Below the pieces are notes generated by a model. It worked only from the letters and a program-made list of their open reading frames with translations, was not told the origin of the DNA and made no database searches. The translations under genes were made by a program, and so were the position numbers. This document shows, piece after piece, positions 43,753 to 55,515 of a stretch of 64,000 nt of DNA. How positions within the stretch are numbered: the stretch's first letter is position 1; every line of letters starts with the position of its first letter. Origin of the DNA: Cyprinodon diabolis (Eukaryota > Chordata > Actinopteri > Cyprinodontiformes > Cyprinodontidae); assembly GCA_030533445.1 (NCBI GenBank), contig CM060076.1, positions 23,918,603-23,982,602 on the forward strand, in the 5' to 3' direction.

Positions 43753-45929
43753 GAGGAGCCCAGAAGGAGCAAGGCGAGGGACAGACTGAGGCAGAACTCA
43801 TTCAAAACCTGCTGCTTGGAGCATGTCTCCCACTGCCTGCTCTCTTCCACATCATTAGAAAACTCTTGGCTGCTGAAACTGTTCAGCTGTTCTCCATTTG
43901 AGAGGTGATGAAAACAAACACAGGATCTAAGACTGTTTTTTTTTTCTTTACTTTCTTTTTTCTGTGTTCAGGACTCTGCCAGAGGTAACCACTGCTTCAT
44001 GAAAATTTATTTCAGTTTTCTGATTAAAAACATTTTAAAGTCAGCTGGTTAGAAGGAATCTGATTTTTGTTTATTTCCTCTCATACTTCTCTGTTTTCTT
44101 AAATGTTTTGGGGCTCAGAAATGAATCTGATTTAATCCTCAGTAACATTTAGAAGAAAAAAAGGTTCAGCTTAGGATTGTGAAATTTATCTTATTTAATT
44201 TAGTAGTTAAGCACAAGGTAATGCTTTTTGTTTGCAGAACTTTTGTTGAATCAGTTTTCATTTTAGCTTAAGTTTTTTCAGCTGGAATCCATGCAGCTTT
44301 AGTTCCTTTCCTATAACATGCTAAATCCATGTGCTTTTGATCAGAAAGAGGAATGATGTAGAACACGATAAATGGTAGAAGTTCTAGAGTGGAAAGGATT
44401 ATAGTTTGGTTTTAAACAAGGAACAGAGGAGCCTTTAAAACCTGGCATCAAAAATATGAGGAAAATGTGAGAATTTTATTAAAGAATGATGCTGGTTTTA
44501 AAATCTATATTAAAGGGCAAGAAAACCTCACCTATAATATGCTGTTCACTGTCTTTCATTATTTTATGGGTTAATGTTTCTTAGAGAGCCACTAATTGGA
44601 GAAAAATGAGCATAGCAAATGGATTTGTTATTTTTCTTCCCTGCATTTTCTATTTATGTTTTTTCTTGGATGGGTTACAGGGCTTCATATGCTCTGAAAG
44701 CTGCTACCCAAAAGATCAAAAATGGTGTCCTGGGCCCATTCTTACAGCTGTAAAGCTGACTCCATTTAGAGTAAACCATGGTTGCATCATAAAGGATTTT
44801 TAAAGTTTCTTCTCAGATCTGTTATGATCCTATTGGTTTGGAGAAGCTAATAAAATAACAGACATGTCTGCATGACATGCTGAACTGTAAGAACAGGGCA
44901 GCCGGCACCTGGAGGAAGAGGATTCACCAGTAGGTTACCTCTCTGAACTGGTTTGGAACAACTGGATTTTTACCATCACAAAAACAAGTTTATACACAGA
45001 TTAATAAATGATAATGGATATTTGACTGTTGGTTGTCATTGATTTAACCCTTTATAGATCACCCATTGAAATACTTTGAAAATCCAAATTTAAAGCCAGG
45101 AGTTATTGGAGGGCAAGACCTCATTACTTTTATAATGTTTAAAAAAAAAAAGCATATTTAATGGAAAATATTAATGTAAATGTAATAACAAGAAATGGTC
45201 ACTTGCCTTAATGTATTAAGGTACTTTATAGGAAATTAATGAAAAACATTCAGAGTGAAAGAAACTTGTAACAATTTTTTTTTTGTTACAACATAACCTT
45301 AGAGTACTAATACTGATACAGGCATTAACATTTTTAACTGGCTTATGAACTATTTAAACTTTTCAATTACCTTTTAGCCTTTTTTTTTACTTTTTCAACT
45401 TAATTTACAGTAGGTAATAAATCATTCAACGGCTCATCTAATTGGTGAAATGCAAAAATAACATAGAGCCACGTAGCAGTATCTGCTGAATGGCTGGATA
45501 TCAATCTTGCGCTTCTAGACCTCATGAGGAATGGTAGGACTCAATTTGTAAGGGGTATGCAAGTGATCAAAAACAGACTATAAAGGGTTAACCATCTTTT
45601 TTTCTTTTTTTTTTAATCATACTAAATTTTTAAAATCTAGGCAAAATAGTTTTAAATTGCAAACATTAAAATATGAATGGGAAGTCTTATCTCTCAGTTT
45701 AGATTGGTTACTATCATCATTTCAAAGTGTGGCTCCCAAAATAACTGACTTAAATAAGACATTGCAGCATTGTGGTCCATACTATGGAGCCAACACCTGT
45801 CATTGGCCCAGCCGGCTGCCCTTCAGCTTGTATTGGGGGCGGTTAGTCAAAGTGACAGAGCTGTAAAAAAACAGCATCACATTGTGCAGTCTGTAGGGGT
45901 GACCTATTGACTGCTCCATACGCACAGCT
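43753..45929 (+). other. sel1l 3' UTR and short intergenic spacer
   Basis: No coding exon is seen between the sel1l stop and the next gene. AATAAA motifs near 44848 and 45003 are candidate polyadenylation signals. The remaining sequence is AT-rich with T-runs at 45275-45290 and 45598-45612. The promoter of the following gene must lie in its last few hundred bases; no TATA box was identified with confidence. Confidence 0.4.
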
Positions 45930-48900
45930 ATGGAGGGGCTTTTGATGGCGGTGGCATGTGTGTTCCTGTCCTGCTCTGTCAAAGGTAAGTGCTAGAACAA
46001 GCAGGCCTGTGGGTCTGTAGTTGTTATTGTTTTAGCCCCTCTTCATTAAAAAAGAGCATTAACGAAAAACTACATGTTTTGAAAGGGACAAAGGTTTCAT
46101 AATCATAGCTTTGTGCATTTGTTTAGAAATGTAATTCAACAATGACAGAACTGAAGTGTTTTAAAGGAAATGACTGGTGGTGGGAGTATGAAGAGGGGAT
46201 TCGACACTACAGCAAGGAGGCTCTAAATAAGGTACCGTTTACACCTTGCTTTTTTAAACTGGACAAAATAATAAAGGTGCTATGGGACAAAAAGCCTGTC
46301 TATGAAGATACTAGGTTGGGTTAAAAAATCATATGTGCAAAAAAATTGGTTATAGGTTCACCTCAATGAAGTTTAATGGTTGCTTTTGGATTAATCTCTT
46401 AAAGGAAAGCTTTGATTCGATACGTACGTGAGTTTATATCTGTTGGTTTCTTTCTATGTCTGATGAAAACCATAAAATCACTTCAGAAGGAATGCAAAGA
46501 TCTGGAAAAAGGTCTGTTATTATATTTTTATACCGTACAACCTTATGGGGAGGACTTGAAAGCCTCCCAACAGTCACTGAGACCCCACGGGGTTTGTTTA
46601 ATCATACAAATGGAAAGTTGAGTGGGAGGAAAAGAGGAGACCCAACAGGAGGAACCGTAACCTTAAAAGCAAAGTTTGTAGGTTTTTTTGCAGTTTTCAA
46701 CACTTTTACCAGAGGCAACTTCTGTTTTAAGAAGAAATCAAACTAGGATTCTACTCTGTGGTTAAAAGTCCTCTTCACATGGTGAAAGGCTCAGAATACA
46801 GACTGCTTGAAAGCCCACTGTGAAATTTCCACAGTCAGGAAAGGTTTCTGCTTGTGTTGGTCCACAGTCAAGGCAGCCATCTACCAGGACATTTTATAGG
46901 ACCTTATGCTGCCCTCTGCTGTCAAATAGGGATGCACGGATGAATGATCACTTTCCCCTCTCGAATCATAGGGAAAACCTCTCTGTCTGGCCACTGTCGG
47001 TCCAAAATCCGTAAGTATGTTGGCCAATCAGCATCGAGCAGCCAGTTCTCCACCTGCCCCTGCTACATAAACCCCCTAAGAGGTTTAGCTTCATTGGAGG
47101 TGACGTGTTGGCATAAAAACCAATCAGGGCTGTACTGCCTCGCTGCTTGCCTCTATAGACAGAGGCTCAAACATAAACAGGGATTTATCATAGAGACTGA
47201 CATGCATTAATATATGGTCAGAAACAGTAAAATATGTTGCAGGATAAATTCTATTCTGAAAACATATATGGGACTTTAAGGGTTGAAATTGACTGTATTT
47301 ATTACATTTAAAAAATGCCCATTAAGGTTTCAACTTTCCTGCTGTCCAAGAGATTTTTAACCTAACTTAAATTTTATAATAGAAATGCACTGAATAGATC
47401 TGCCCCTATGGAGTGAGCACTTTTTCACCGATTCAATATCGGCACCGATGCCAATATTCATATCTGTTTGATGCATCCTGGACCAGTTTTTTTTAAAGTT
47501 GCTGATTATGCCTCTGTGTTGAACATTGTGTCTTGGATATATTAAAGATCTTCGTAGATACCATTTACTTTACTACTTACAGAGAAATGAACCTTTCTAG
47601 CTCAGCTGTAAATCATGCTCCTCAACTCCTTCAAAGCTACTTTTTTGGAAGATTTAATTATATTGTTTGATATAATCCATAATCTCCCAAATAAACAGAA
47701 TTATATACCCGTGAGATTAATCTATATTATGGAAGTTTCCTTTTTCATTCAAAATTTCCAAAAACCGTAAATTAATAGAATGACTTAAAACAATGCAATT
47801 AAATCGGTGTTTTAAGTTTAGGAAATATTTTCATTTAAAACGAGCCTTAAAATAATTCAAGGCAAAAAAGAAATTAGGCTGCTATGTTTTGCTTCACCTA
47901 ACAGGAGTTTCCTGAGAAAACTCGCCCGATCAGCTTTAAACATCCTGTGTTCCAGTGCCCTGACATGACCCCCTCTCCCTCTGTCCCCTCTTCAGGTACG
48001 TTCATGTCCCAAATTACTCCTCTTTCATCCTAGAACAGGAGATTTACTAGATTCCACTGACTTTCTCCCCTTTCTGTGTTTTTTTCCCCCCTCCAACATT
48101 TGGTTAGTTGAATTTGTGAAGGCAGCGGATATTAAAGTCATTGCCGCTTTGGGGGATTCACTAACAGTATGTGTTTTTGGTTTTACATTTAAAAAGTGTC
48201 TCTTTTTTCAAGTTCAACTACTTTTATTATGATAAATTTAATGAAACAACCCACAAAGATCACAGAAATAAATTAAGTCTGACAAAAGTAAACCAAAAAA
48301 AAATTCTTTTAAAATAAATAAATTAAAGTCAAGACATTGCTTTTTAACAGTTTGATTTTTGAGGGGAGTGGTGACCTAGTGGTTCAAATAAGAATAAACT
48401 CCCTGAATCAGTCCAGGACAAAAACGATGGTACCATAACTGAATTTTCAGGCAATCACTGCAATGCAACGATTACTGAGACTTCAAGTATTTTCGTCCTC
48501 TCATGAGCAAACTGTTCCAGCTGCAAGGGGGAGTTTTCCAAACAGCATGTTTCAGCTTCTTCCAAAGATGCTCATTAGGATGTAGATCAGGGCTCACAGA
48601 AGGCTCCTCTTGGCATTCCTCAGTGTTCTTAGCTTCATTTTTCAGGTTGTTATCTTTTTGCAAGATCAATAAACAGGGACTGAGATCAAGCGTTCTGACA
48701 CTGGCCAGCATATTTCTCTCTAGAATCCCTGATTCAAGAGATTCAAGACAACCTGTGCCAGATGAAGGAAAGCAGCCCCATGGCATAAAAGAGCATTCTC
48801 CATGTTTCACAATAGATATCGTTATTTGATATGCTTCATTTTTTTCTGGGTGCACACAAAGCTTATATGCCTTAGCAAAAAGTTCAATTTTTGTCTCATC

Positions 48901-51900
48901 TGTCCGTACGATATTTCCCCCGAGGCGTTGTGACTCATCAGTACGTGGTTTGGTAAATTCCAGTCTGACCTTATAATGAGTTGTTTTCAACAATGGTGTC
49001 TTCCTTGGTTGTCTCCAATTAAGTCCAACTTAGCTCAAACAGTGACGATGGTGTGATCAGATACTGAACTTACTTCATCTTGATTCTGGGTTGTTTTGTT
49101 GCCATTTTGTTATCAAAGGAACATCAAGCTGCTTAGAGGTGGTTTTAAAGTCTTAATTTTTAATATGCTTGTCTTTTTAATTTTCAGAGACATCTCTTTC
49201 CGTTACTCCCTCTGGTCCATGTTGGGTGTGGTACACACCACGATGTCTCCAAACAGCACAATGACTACCTGCCCTATATATATAGGCCCACTGACTGATT
49301 ACAAGATTATAGAAACCTGTGATGTAATTAGTGGACACTCCTTGATTTAACATGTCCCTTTGGTCACATTATCTTTAGTCTTTTCTAGGGTTACCATTGT
49401 TTTTGTCCAGGCCAATTGTTTAAAATTATTCCATTGAAGCATGGTTGAACAGTAGGGTCTGACTTTAATTTGTGAATTTTAATATGTTTTCCGAATATAT
49501 AATACCTTTGTCTCATTAAAGTTATTTATGTGACCACTGTGGGGTTTTCTTACAATAAATATGGGCTGCAACAATTCTTTCCGTATGTATAGATATATTA
49601 AATGTAAAAGCAGGTATCAATGTAGTCTATTAGCACCCTGCAGTTCACTGAAACCTTTTTTCAATGTTAAGATATTAATTAATACTCTAAGGTAACGGAT
49701 CCCCTCTGAATATTTGTTCTCAGACAGCGATAGGTGCTAATGCCACGACTGTGCTTGGAATCCCTATAGAATTTCGCCATGTGTCATGGAGGTGAGATTT
49801 ACCCTTTACAATCAGTAAATGTTTACCTGCAGCATATAATACATTAATGCTGTTTGACAGAAGAACTATTTAATTTTCTTTTGAGCCAATAATATTATCT
49901 GTCCCCCTTAAAGTATTGGAGGTTATGGAACTTTTCAAGACGTGATAACTTTGGCCAGTAAGTTGTGTATTTTTATTTTCTTTCCTGTCTAATCAGTTTT
50001 AAACCAGATTTTTTTTTTCTCCTCACAGTTTTCCTCCTTATGTGTTTTAGACATCATCAAACTATTCAATCCCAATCTGCTTGGTGCTTCTCCTGGAAAG
50101 ACTATCCATGGGATGCAGGCTCATATCAGTGAAACGGGTTTTAATCTGGCTGTGACTGGACACAACACCTTGTAAGACCACATCCCTGTAACAGACACTA
50201 ATCTCTAGGTGAAGAGGCAGTGTCTGAGTGACGATATCAACCTCTCCGATGCTGTTCATATCATCTTCTGATAGATACTTTTGCTTCAGGTCTTACAAAT
50301 TCATATCTGACTCTATCTCATGTTTGGTTTTTTTTTCCAGCAACCTCCCTGGACAGACGAGAGAATTAATTGACACTCTGAGGCGATATGAGGTAGTGTG
50401 GGGTACACTCCCTTTGAACTAAAAAGAAAGCTTTAGAGCTGTCTTTCATGCAGACTGTGCTTTGTTTCTTCTTCAGGGCCTCAACTTTGAAGAAGACTGG
50501 AAGCTTCTAACTATTCTTATGGGCATGAATGACATCTGTGATTACTGCAAAGATAAGGTAGTGAAGTAGATATTTTCCTTTTTACGCTGAATTTAATTCA
50601 GAATAAAAAAAAAATTCTTAATATCCTTTGTCTCTCCCTCTAGACTATGTTTTCAGTGGATAACTTCATTCACTACATGACCCTTTCTCTGGAAACGCTC
50701 ATGAATGAGGTAAAGTAAAATGAGACACAACTCGGCTTCACCTATAAATCTGTCAAAGTAAACGTTCTCATAGGACTAATGGTGTGTTTTCAGGTTCCTC
50801 GTATGATTGTCAATGTGGTGCAGATCCTACCCATGCACACTTTGAGAGAGGTACAGAAGCCCACCCCTGGGTGTCTTCTACAGCGGTGAGCCTGTTGTAA
50901 TCAGGATGTCATTTACCTGGTCGGTTTGCAGTGTAAATACAAGCATATGGGATAATGATAGGCGATTTATTTTATGCATTCCAATTCATCGTTAAAAATT
51001 TGAAATGCGGGTATAGTTTGACACTCATTGCAGCAGTATTCGTGTTGTCTTAATCCTTGGTGGTTTTTTGACTGTTCATCAATTTCTTAACCAAATATTC
51101 ACCCTAGGGTGACAGCATTGGTCTGATGGATGAAACTCGGGTACAGTTGGAAGGTCTAATAGCACAATTCTTCCACACACCCACTTTTGATATTTGCTTA
51201 AATAGATAAAGTTGGTTTACATTAAGCTTCTAATCTCAGTCCTTTTAAAAATGTTTGGTTTGAGCCTAAAAGTGTGTCTTAAGTCAGTAAAAGTACCAGT
51301 TCAGTAAAAAAAAAAATTATAAAAGAAAAGTGATGTTGCTTCTTTGCAACTTATCAAGAAATATTTAACCAATTATTGGAGGCTGTGTACACATTTAAAA
51401 GCCAGTAAGTCAAATACATAAGCAATCTACTGACTGTTTATCACATTTAAAGTTATAAATGTGTAATAATAATTTTTTTAGAATATACTGCATTTTATTT
51501 TGTAAAGTTTGTTTATAGGATCGGGCAGTAGAAGAAATGCAAAGACTTTTTATCTATTTTTGTACTCAGTCCTAAACAATTTTTCTACATTACAGCTTCT
51601 CTATCAAGACTTTACTCCTGTTGTTCCCTTGCCCTGTTTTCTGTCTGTTTAAGGTCCTTCTGCTCCTGCCTGATAGAGCCAGTTTCCAGATCTCCTGAAC
51701 TTCAGGAGCTTGTTGAAGTCAATCTGGAGTTTCAGGTGCCTTTACTCATTCTCACTGTACAACATCAAGAATTATGTTTTTCTCTAAAATTGATATTTAT
51801 CACATATTCTGATTTTATGGTTTGGACTAGCTTCAAAATGAATACATATAAACCATTTCTGCACTGAGAAACAATTTTACGTATTTGCTTATTTGTTTAT

Positions 51901-53044
51901 CTGTTTATGCTTCTTTTTGGGATAGATCATGATGGCTAGCAGTATTAATGAATCAGGTGCTAAATATGAATAAATGCATAAACTGATGCAGTAGGTGCCT
52001 CTGTTGTAACTGTTGCAATAAAAAATACAATCTTAATCACATGTTCTAGAAATGTAGGTGGCTTCATGATTGTCATCCAGTGAATGACTAATGTAATGAC
52101 TGAAAATCTATTTTTATTTAATTTTTATTTGTTATTATTTTTGCAGAAAAGACTTGAGGAGCTTTTGTATAGCGACCGCTTCTTCAGGGAGGATTTTGCT
52201 GTTGTTCTTCAGCCCTTTCTGAAACACGCTGACCCTCCTCGCCTCCCGGTAATCTGCTTCACAGCAGGGAGCTAATAAGAAAACAATATTGTTGTGATTT
52301 GAGCATCAGCTTTCAGGAAATTAATCAGCGTGAAAGTTTGCACAGAGAATTAAATCCCCAGGATCCCTATTCAAACAACTGGAGTTTTGTTTTTTGTGGA
52401 TTGATTTGTGTTTAGTTAGAGTTCATCACTGAATCTAAAAGGCGTTTTATCCCTTTGGCCAGAATGGGAGGATTGATATGAACTTCTTCACTCATGACTG
52501 CTTCCACTTCACCATTAAAGGACATGAGGAGCTGGCGAAAGGACTGTGGAACAACATGGTGAACTAATCCTTTAACTTATAAGTAGTATGTTTCTAACTG
52601 TGCAGCTACAAAAGAATTGAACTGAACAGAAAGATGGTTCAAACCAATTTTTTTTTACCATTGGAGCTCCAGCTCATGTTTGAATAATCATCCCTTACAT
52701 CTTAATCATTTATATTGTTAAACATCACTGCTATATTTAATTTATGAACCAAAGGATTCACTCTAAATGATCTTTTTATTTTAAAGTAAAATCTGAGCTG
52801 CAGCATATTGTCACATATTTTTTGTATCCTGTACACAGTTTCAGCCTGAGGGAGGGAAGATGATTGTGAGCAGTTTTTCTGAACCCATCAGCCTCATCTG
52901 TCCACCAGTGGTAAGTCCCATTGTGGCACCTTTAACCAGGTACAACAGACTAAAACCCGACCCAGCAAAGTTTTCCCCATATAATCACTGATTAATAACA
53001 GACAGTTACAGTTGATGAACATGACTATTAAAATGTTACAAGCA

Positions 53045-53078
<34 letters not shown>

Positions 53079-53627
53079 TTTTTTATTGAAATAAAGCTGT
53101 GTTTCCAGATCTTGGAAAAATGTCTTTGTCTGCATCCATCCAATGTTTAAATGGAGGCAGTTATCTATTTGTTTCTTTACAACAACTTCACCCTTTAGCT
53201 CTTTCCTTGTGGTCATTTCTGTGATTATACACATCTGGAAATCTGTTGAAAATGAGCACTATTAACAAAAAAAAGAAAAAGAAAATCCAGAAATCTATCA
53301 CTGGATATTTAAGCAGTGTTTTGATGATCTTTACAGCAGCTTGTGAGCAGCTGCTGGTATTGAATCAGGAAAACAACAAATAACATTAGAAAAACAAGTC
53401 ATTAAGTAAAATCAATGTGGAAAAAAAAGTCAGCACTTATAAAAACTGTGAATTTTATCCATATTAAGTTATAGAATAATTTCTTTTCTTTTTTGTTTGT
53501 TTGCCTGCAGGACCACCCATATATTTTCACGCGCCCGGTCGCAGCCAAGTCCAGTCAGCATCTACTTCACTCCAAGGCTAAAACCCTGGCAGCCATCATC
53601 CTGCTGCTTCTGCTTCATGTGGCTTAA
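45930..53627 (+). CDS. plb1: Single-domain phospholipase B1-like GDSL lipase, predicted GPI-anchored
   Basis: Coding exons: 45930-45984, 46149-46231, 47905-47995, 48108-48166, 49724-49791, 49914-49957, 50051-50171, 50341-50392, 50477-50557, 50644-50709, 50794-50885, 51654-51735, 52147-52248, 52463-52558, 52839-52910, 53511-53627; about 426 residues. A signal peptide (residues 1-17) is followed by one lipase repeat with the GDSL block (Ser94 in AALGDSLT), the Gly block (SIGGYG, 119-124), the Asn block (GMND, Asn209) and the Asp/His block (HDCFH, Asp344/His347). All four blocks of an SGNH hydrolase are intact. PLB1 removes fatty acids from phospholipids at the cell surface. Mammalian PLB1 has four such repeats and a membrane helix with cytoplasmic tail. 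Here there is one repeat, then KSS and a 13-residue hydrophobic end (414-426) with no tail, as in GPI signals. Exon 2 start is the least certain junction. Confidence 0.9.
46760..46925 (+). mobile_element. Tc1-like transposase relic, subfamily B, short copy
   Basis: TCTGCTTGTGTTGGTCCACA, AAGGCAGCCATCTACCAGGA and ACCTTATGCTGCCCTCTGCT keep the order of the same transposase region as at 26490-26790 (A-V-Y-Q-x-I-L-like codons). It is in intron 2 of the phospholipase gene. Confidence 0.55.
47400..47490. repeat. ATCGG-rich fragment of an interspersed repeat
   Basis: TTCAATATCGGCACCGATGC with flanking text resembles a widespread GATATCGGC / GCCGATAT-type fish repeat. It is short and has no clear ends. 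It lies in intron 2 of the phospholipase gene; the rest of that intron (46232-47904) holds no other gene that I can support. Confidence 0.3.
48470..49010 (-). pseudogene. Tc1-like transposase pseudogene
   Basis: A minus-strand frame of 173 codons keeps recognisable Tc1 transposase landmarks in order: a TDETKIELF block, VKHGECSFMPWGCF, SGTGCLES, a QKDNNLKNEAKNTEE block and SPDLHPNEHLWKKLKHAVW. The two aspartates and the glutamate of the DDE triad have visible counterparts. However, the frame has internal deletions and lacks the N-terminal helix-turn-helix domain. It is a dead copy inside intron 4 of the phospholipase gene (48167-49723). Confidence 0.8.
53041..53086. repeat. TA microsatellite joined to a poly(T) tract
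   Basis: About ten TA units run directly into about 24 T residues, in the last intron of the phospholipase gene. This may be the tail of a reverse-oriented retroposon, but no body was recognised. Confidence 0.8.
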
Positions 53628-53842
53628 AAAACATCTGATTTTATGCTCACAATTTTATATACATTATCTAGGGAATGAAGGTCATAATCATTCAATGAGG
53701 CATTTAACCTGTTCTTTTCCACAATCAAGGATTTTACAGCATTCACTTTCAGGTTTTTACTTTTAACAACAAATATTATCTAAATATTAGTTAGGTGTTT
53801 TTATTTTCTTGAGTCCGCATGTATAATTTGGTTTTTGCTTTA

Positions 53843-53859
53843 AATAAATCCACAATAAA
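53843..53859 (+). promoter_or_regulatory. Tandem polyadenylation signals of the phospholipase gene
   Basis: AATAAA at 53843-53848 and again at 53854-53859 lie about 220 bases after the stop codon, which fits a short 3' UTR. Confidence 0.6.
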
Positions 53860-53889
53860 TTTAAATTTTGCACCTAATTGCAGTGGACT

Positions 53890-54689
53890 TGTTTATTCTA
53901 CTATCTTTAATTCCTTAAAGTTATAGTGCGGGATGGTCTTTTTCTAGGTGGATCATCAGAATGAGTGGTGCTCCTAATTGTCAATCATTCTGGTGATATG
54001 TTTACATAAGGCCGTCCTACCTGCCCTTCCCCATTTTCACTTACCCTTGTTACGCTGAAAAATACCTGGCTTCTGAGAATTACCAGCGGTGATTCTGACA
54101 TAGTGGAAAAATTGCAAATCTTCTTTTGGAAAATAGGCTTGTATGAGCGATGCAAACAACTTTTAAACAGAGCATGCACGAGGAGAACTGAGCTTGTGCA
54201 CGCTCTCACACGGGTTTAATAGGCATTCCCTCTCGGGAGCGGGTACAGGGTTGTGCATGAATTTTTTTAAGTGGAGAGGGTGAGTGTTTTCAAAAATTAA
54301 TAAAAACCCTCCTTTCTACCTTTAGCAAAAACATATGATATAGTTAACTAAGAAATCGGAAATTTTGATGAACTTCATTTCATGAAGTACATTTTGTAAA
54401 CTCCTCACCAGGTGTGAATTAAGCTGGTTCTTCTTTATTTAACTTTACGATCTCTGTGTCGATATAATTATTGATCAGCCATTATTAAGTCACAATCACA
54501 AATCTGAATCAGCCTGAGATCATATCTGCATTCCTCACAAAATAAAAGAGGAGAAATTATGTATCATCTGCTTTCGGGAACATTTATTTCACACATATCT
54601 TAATAAATGTGTAAAACTGTTATATTGAAGTAATGGCATTATTACAATAATTTTGGAGCTTAGGATAATATGTTATGTTGACCTCACTG
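53890..54689. other. Intergenic, left part of the plb1-chga spacer
   Basis: No gene is seen. The sequence between 53,930 and 54,260 is somewhat less AT-rich than its surroundings, but its open frames show no protein family. Confidence 0.4.
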
Positions 54690-55515
54690 AAAGGTTGTCC
54701 ATATTTACAACTCTTAATGTGCAAAGACTTCAACGTTTATTAGGATTTCATGTCATAGATTTTATATTTGTAAGGAAGTAGGACAATATACATCACAATA
54801 AATTCACAAATGAAATATTGAGTATAACAGGCATATGTATTTATCTGAAACTGTTCTTTCTCTAGATCCACCTTTACTACGATTACATCTGGAGGTTTTA
54901 AAGGATTTATCTACCAACTGTAGAGCTGTGGGAACTAATTTATTATGTAATTATTTATTACTCTAATAGCTAAAACTCTATCTGGTTGGACGGGAAATAT
55001 CTCTAAAAGTTAACTTTCAAATTTTACCTCAACTCCTTAATCAGATTTGGACTTGAAGCTTGTCTGAGTGATTCTCAAACCTGAATATTCTGTGATCTTG
55101 TTTTCTTCATGGTTCATTTTTATTTAGCTATATGCATCCATACATCCATGTCGATGTCCCTGTTGAAGAAAAGCATCCACAGCATAATACTGCCATAAAT
55201 GCTTCACAAGTGTTTACATAACCATTCTGGTGACTTTAAAAAAAAAAATTATTGTTTATTAATATTCTCTAAAAAAACATTCATGTTTTTCACAGAACAT
55301 ACGTACATATAGTTGTTAATAATGTTTTATTTGTTGATATCAGAGATAAGTGGGCTGAGTACAAATGACTCACTTTGTTTTAATTTACTATTAGATGTTA
55401 ATTTGACTTGATTTCTAAATGAAAATCCAACTAAATTATAATGAAATATGTAAAAAAAAAAAAAGACAAAATGTTAAAACCTGAAGGGTTATTAATACTT
55501 TTGAAAGGCCTGTGT
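54690..55515 (-). mobile_element. Tc1-like transposon relic, subfamily A, copy 2
   Basis: TTAGGATTTCATGTCATAGA near the left, GAAGAAAAGCATCCACAGCA and TAATACTGCCATAAATGCTT in the middle, and GGGTTATTAATACTTTTGAA near the right follow the layout of the copy at 32870-33480. The transposase would be read on the minus strand, but the middle part is deleted and no frame survives. Confidence 0.6.

Noticed and set aside
48472..48993. Intact gene for a 173-residue protein
   Set aside because: It is a transposase fragment lacking the DNA-binding domain and with internal deletions, so it is listed as a pseudogene.
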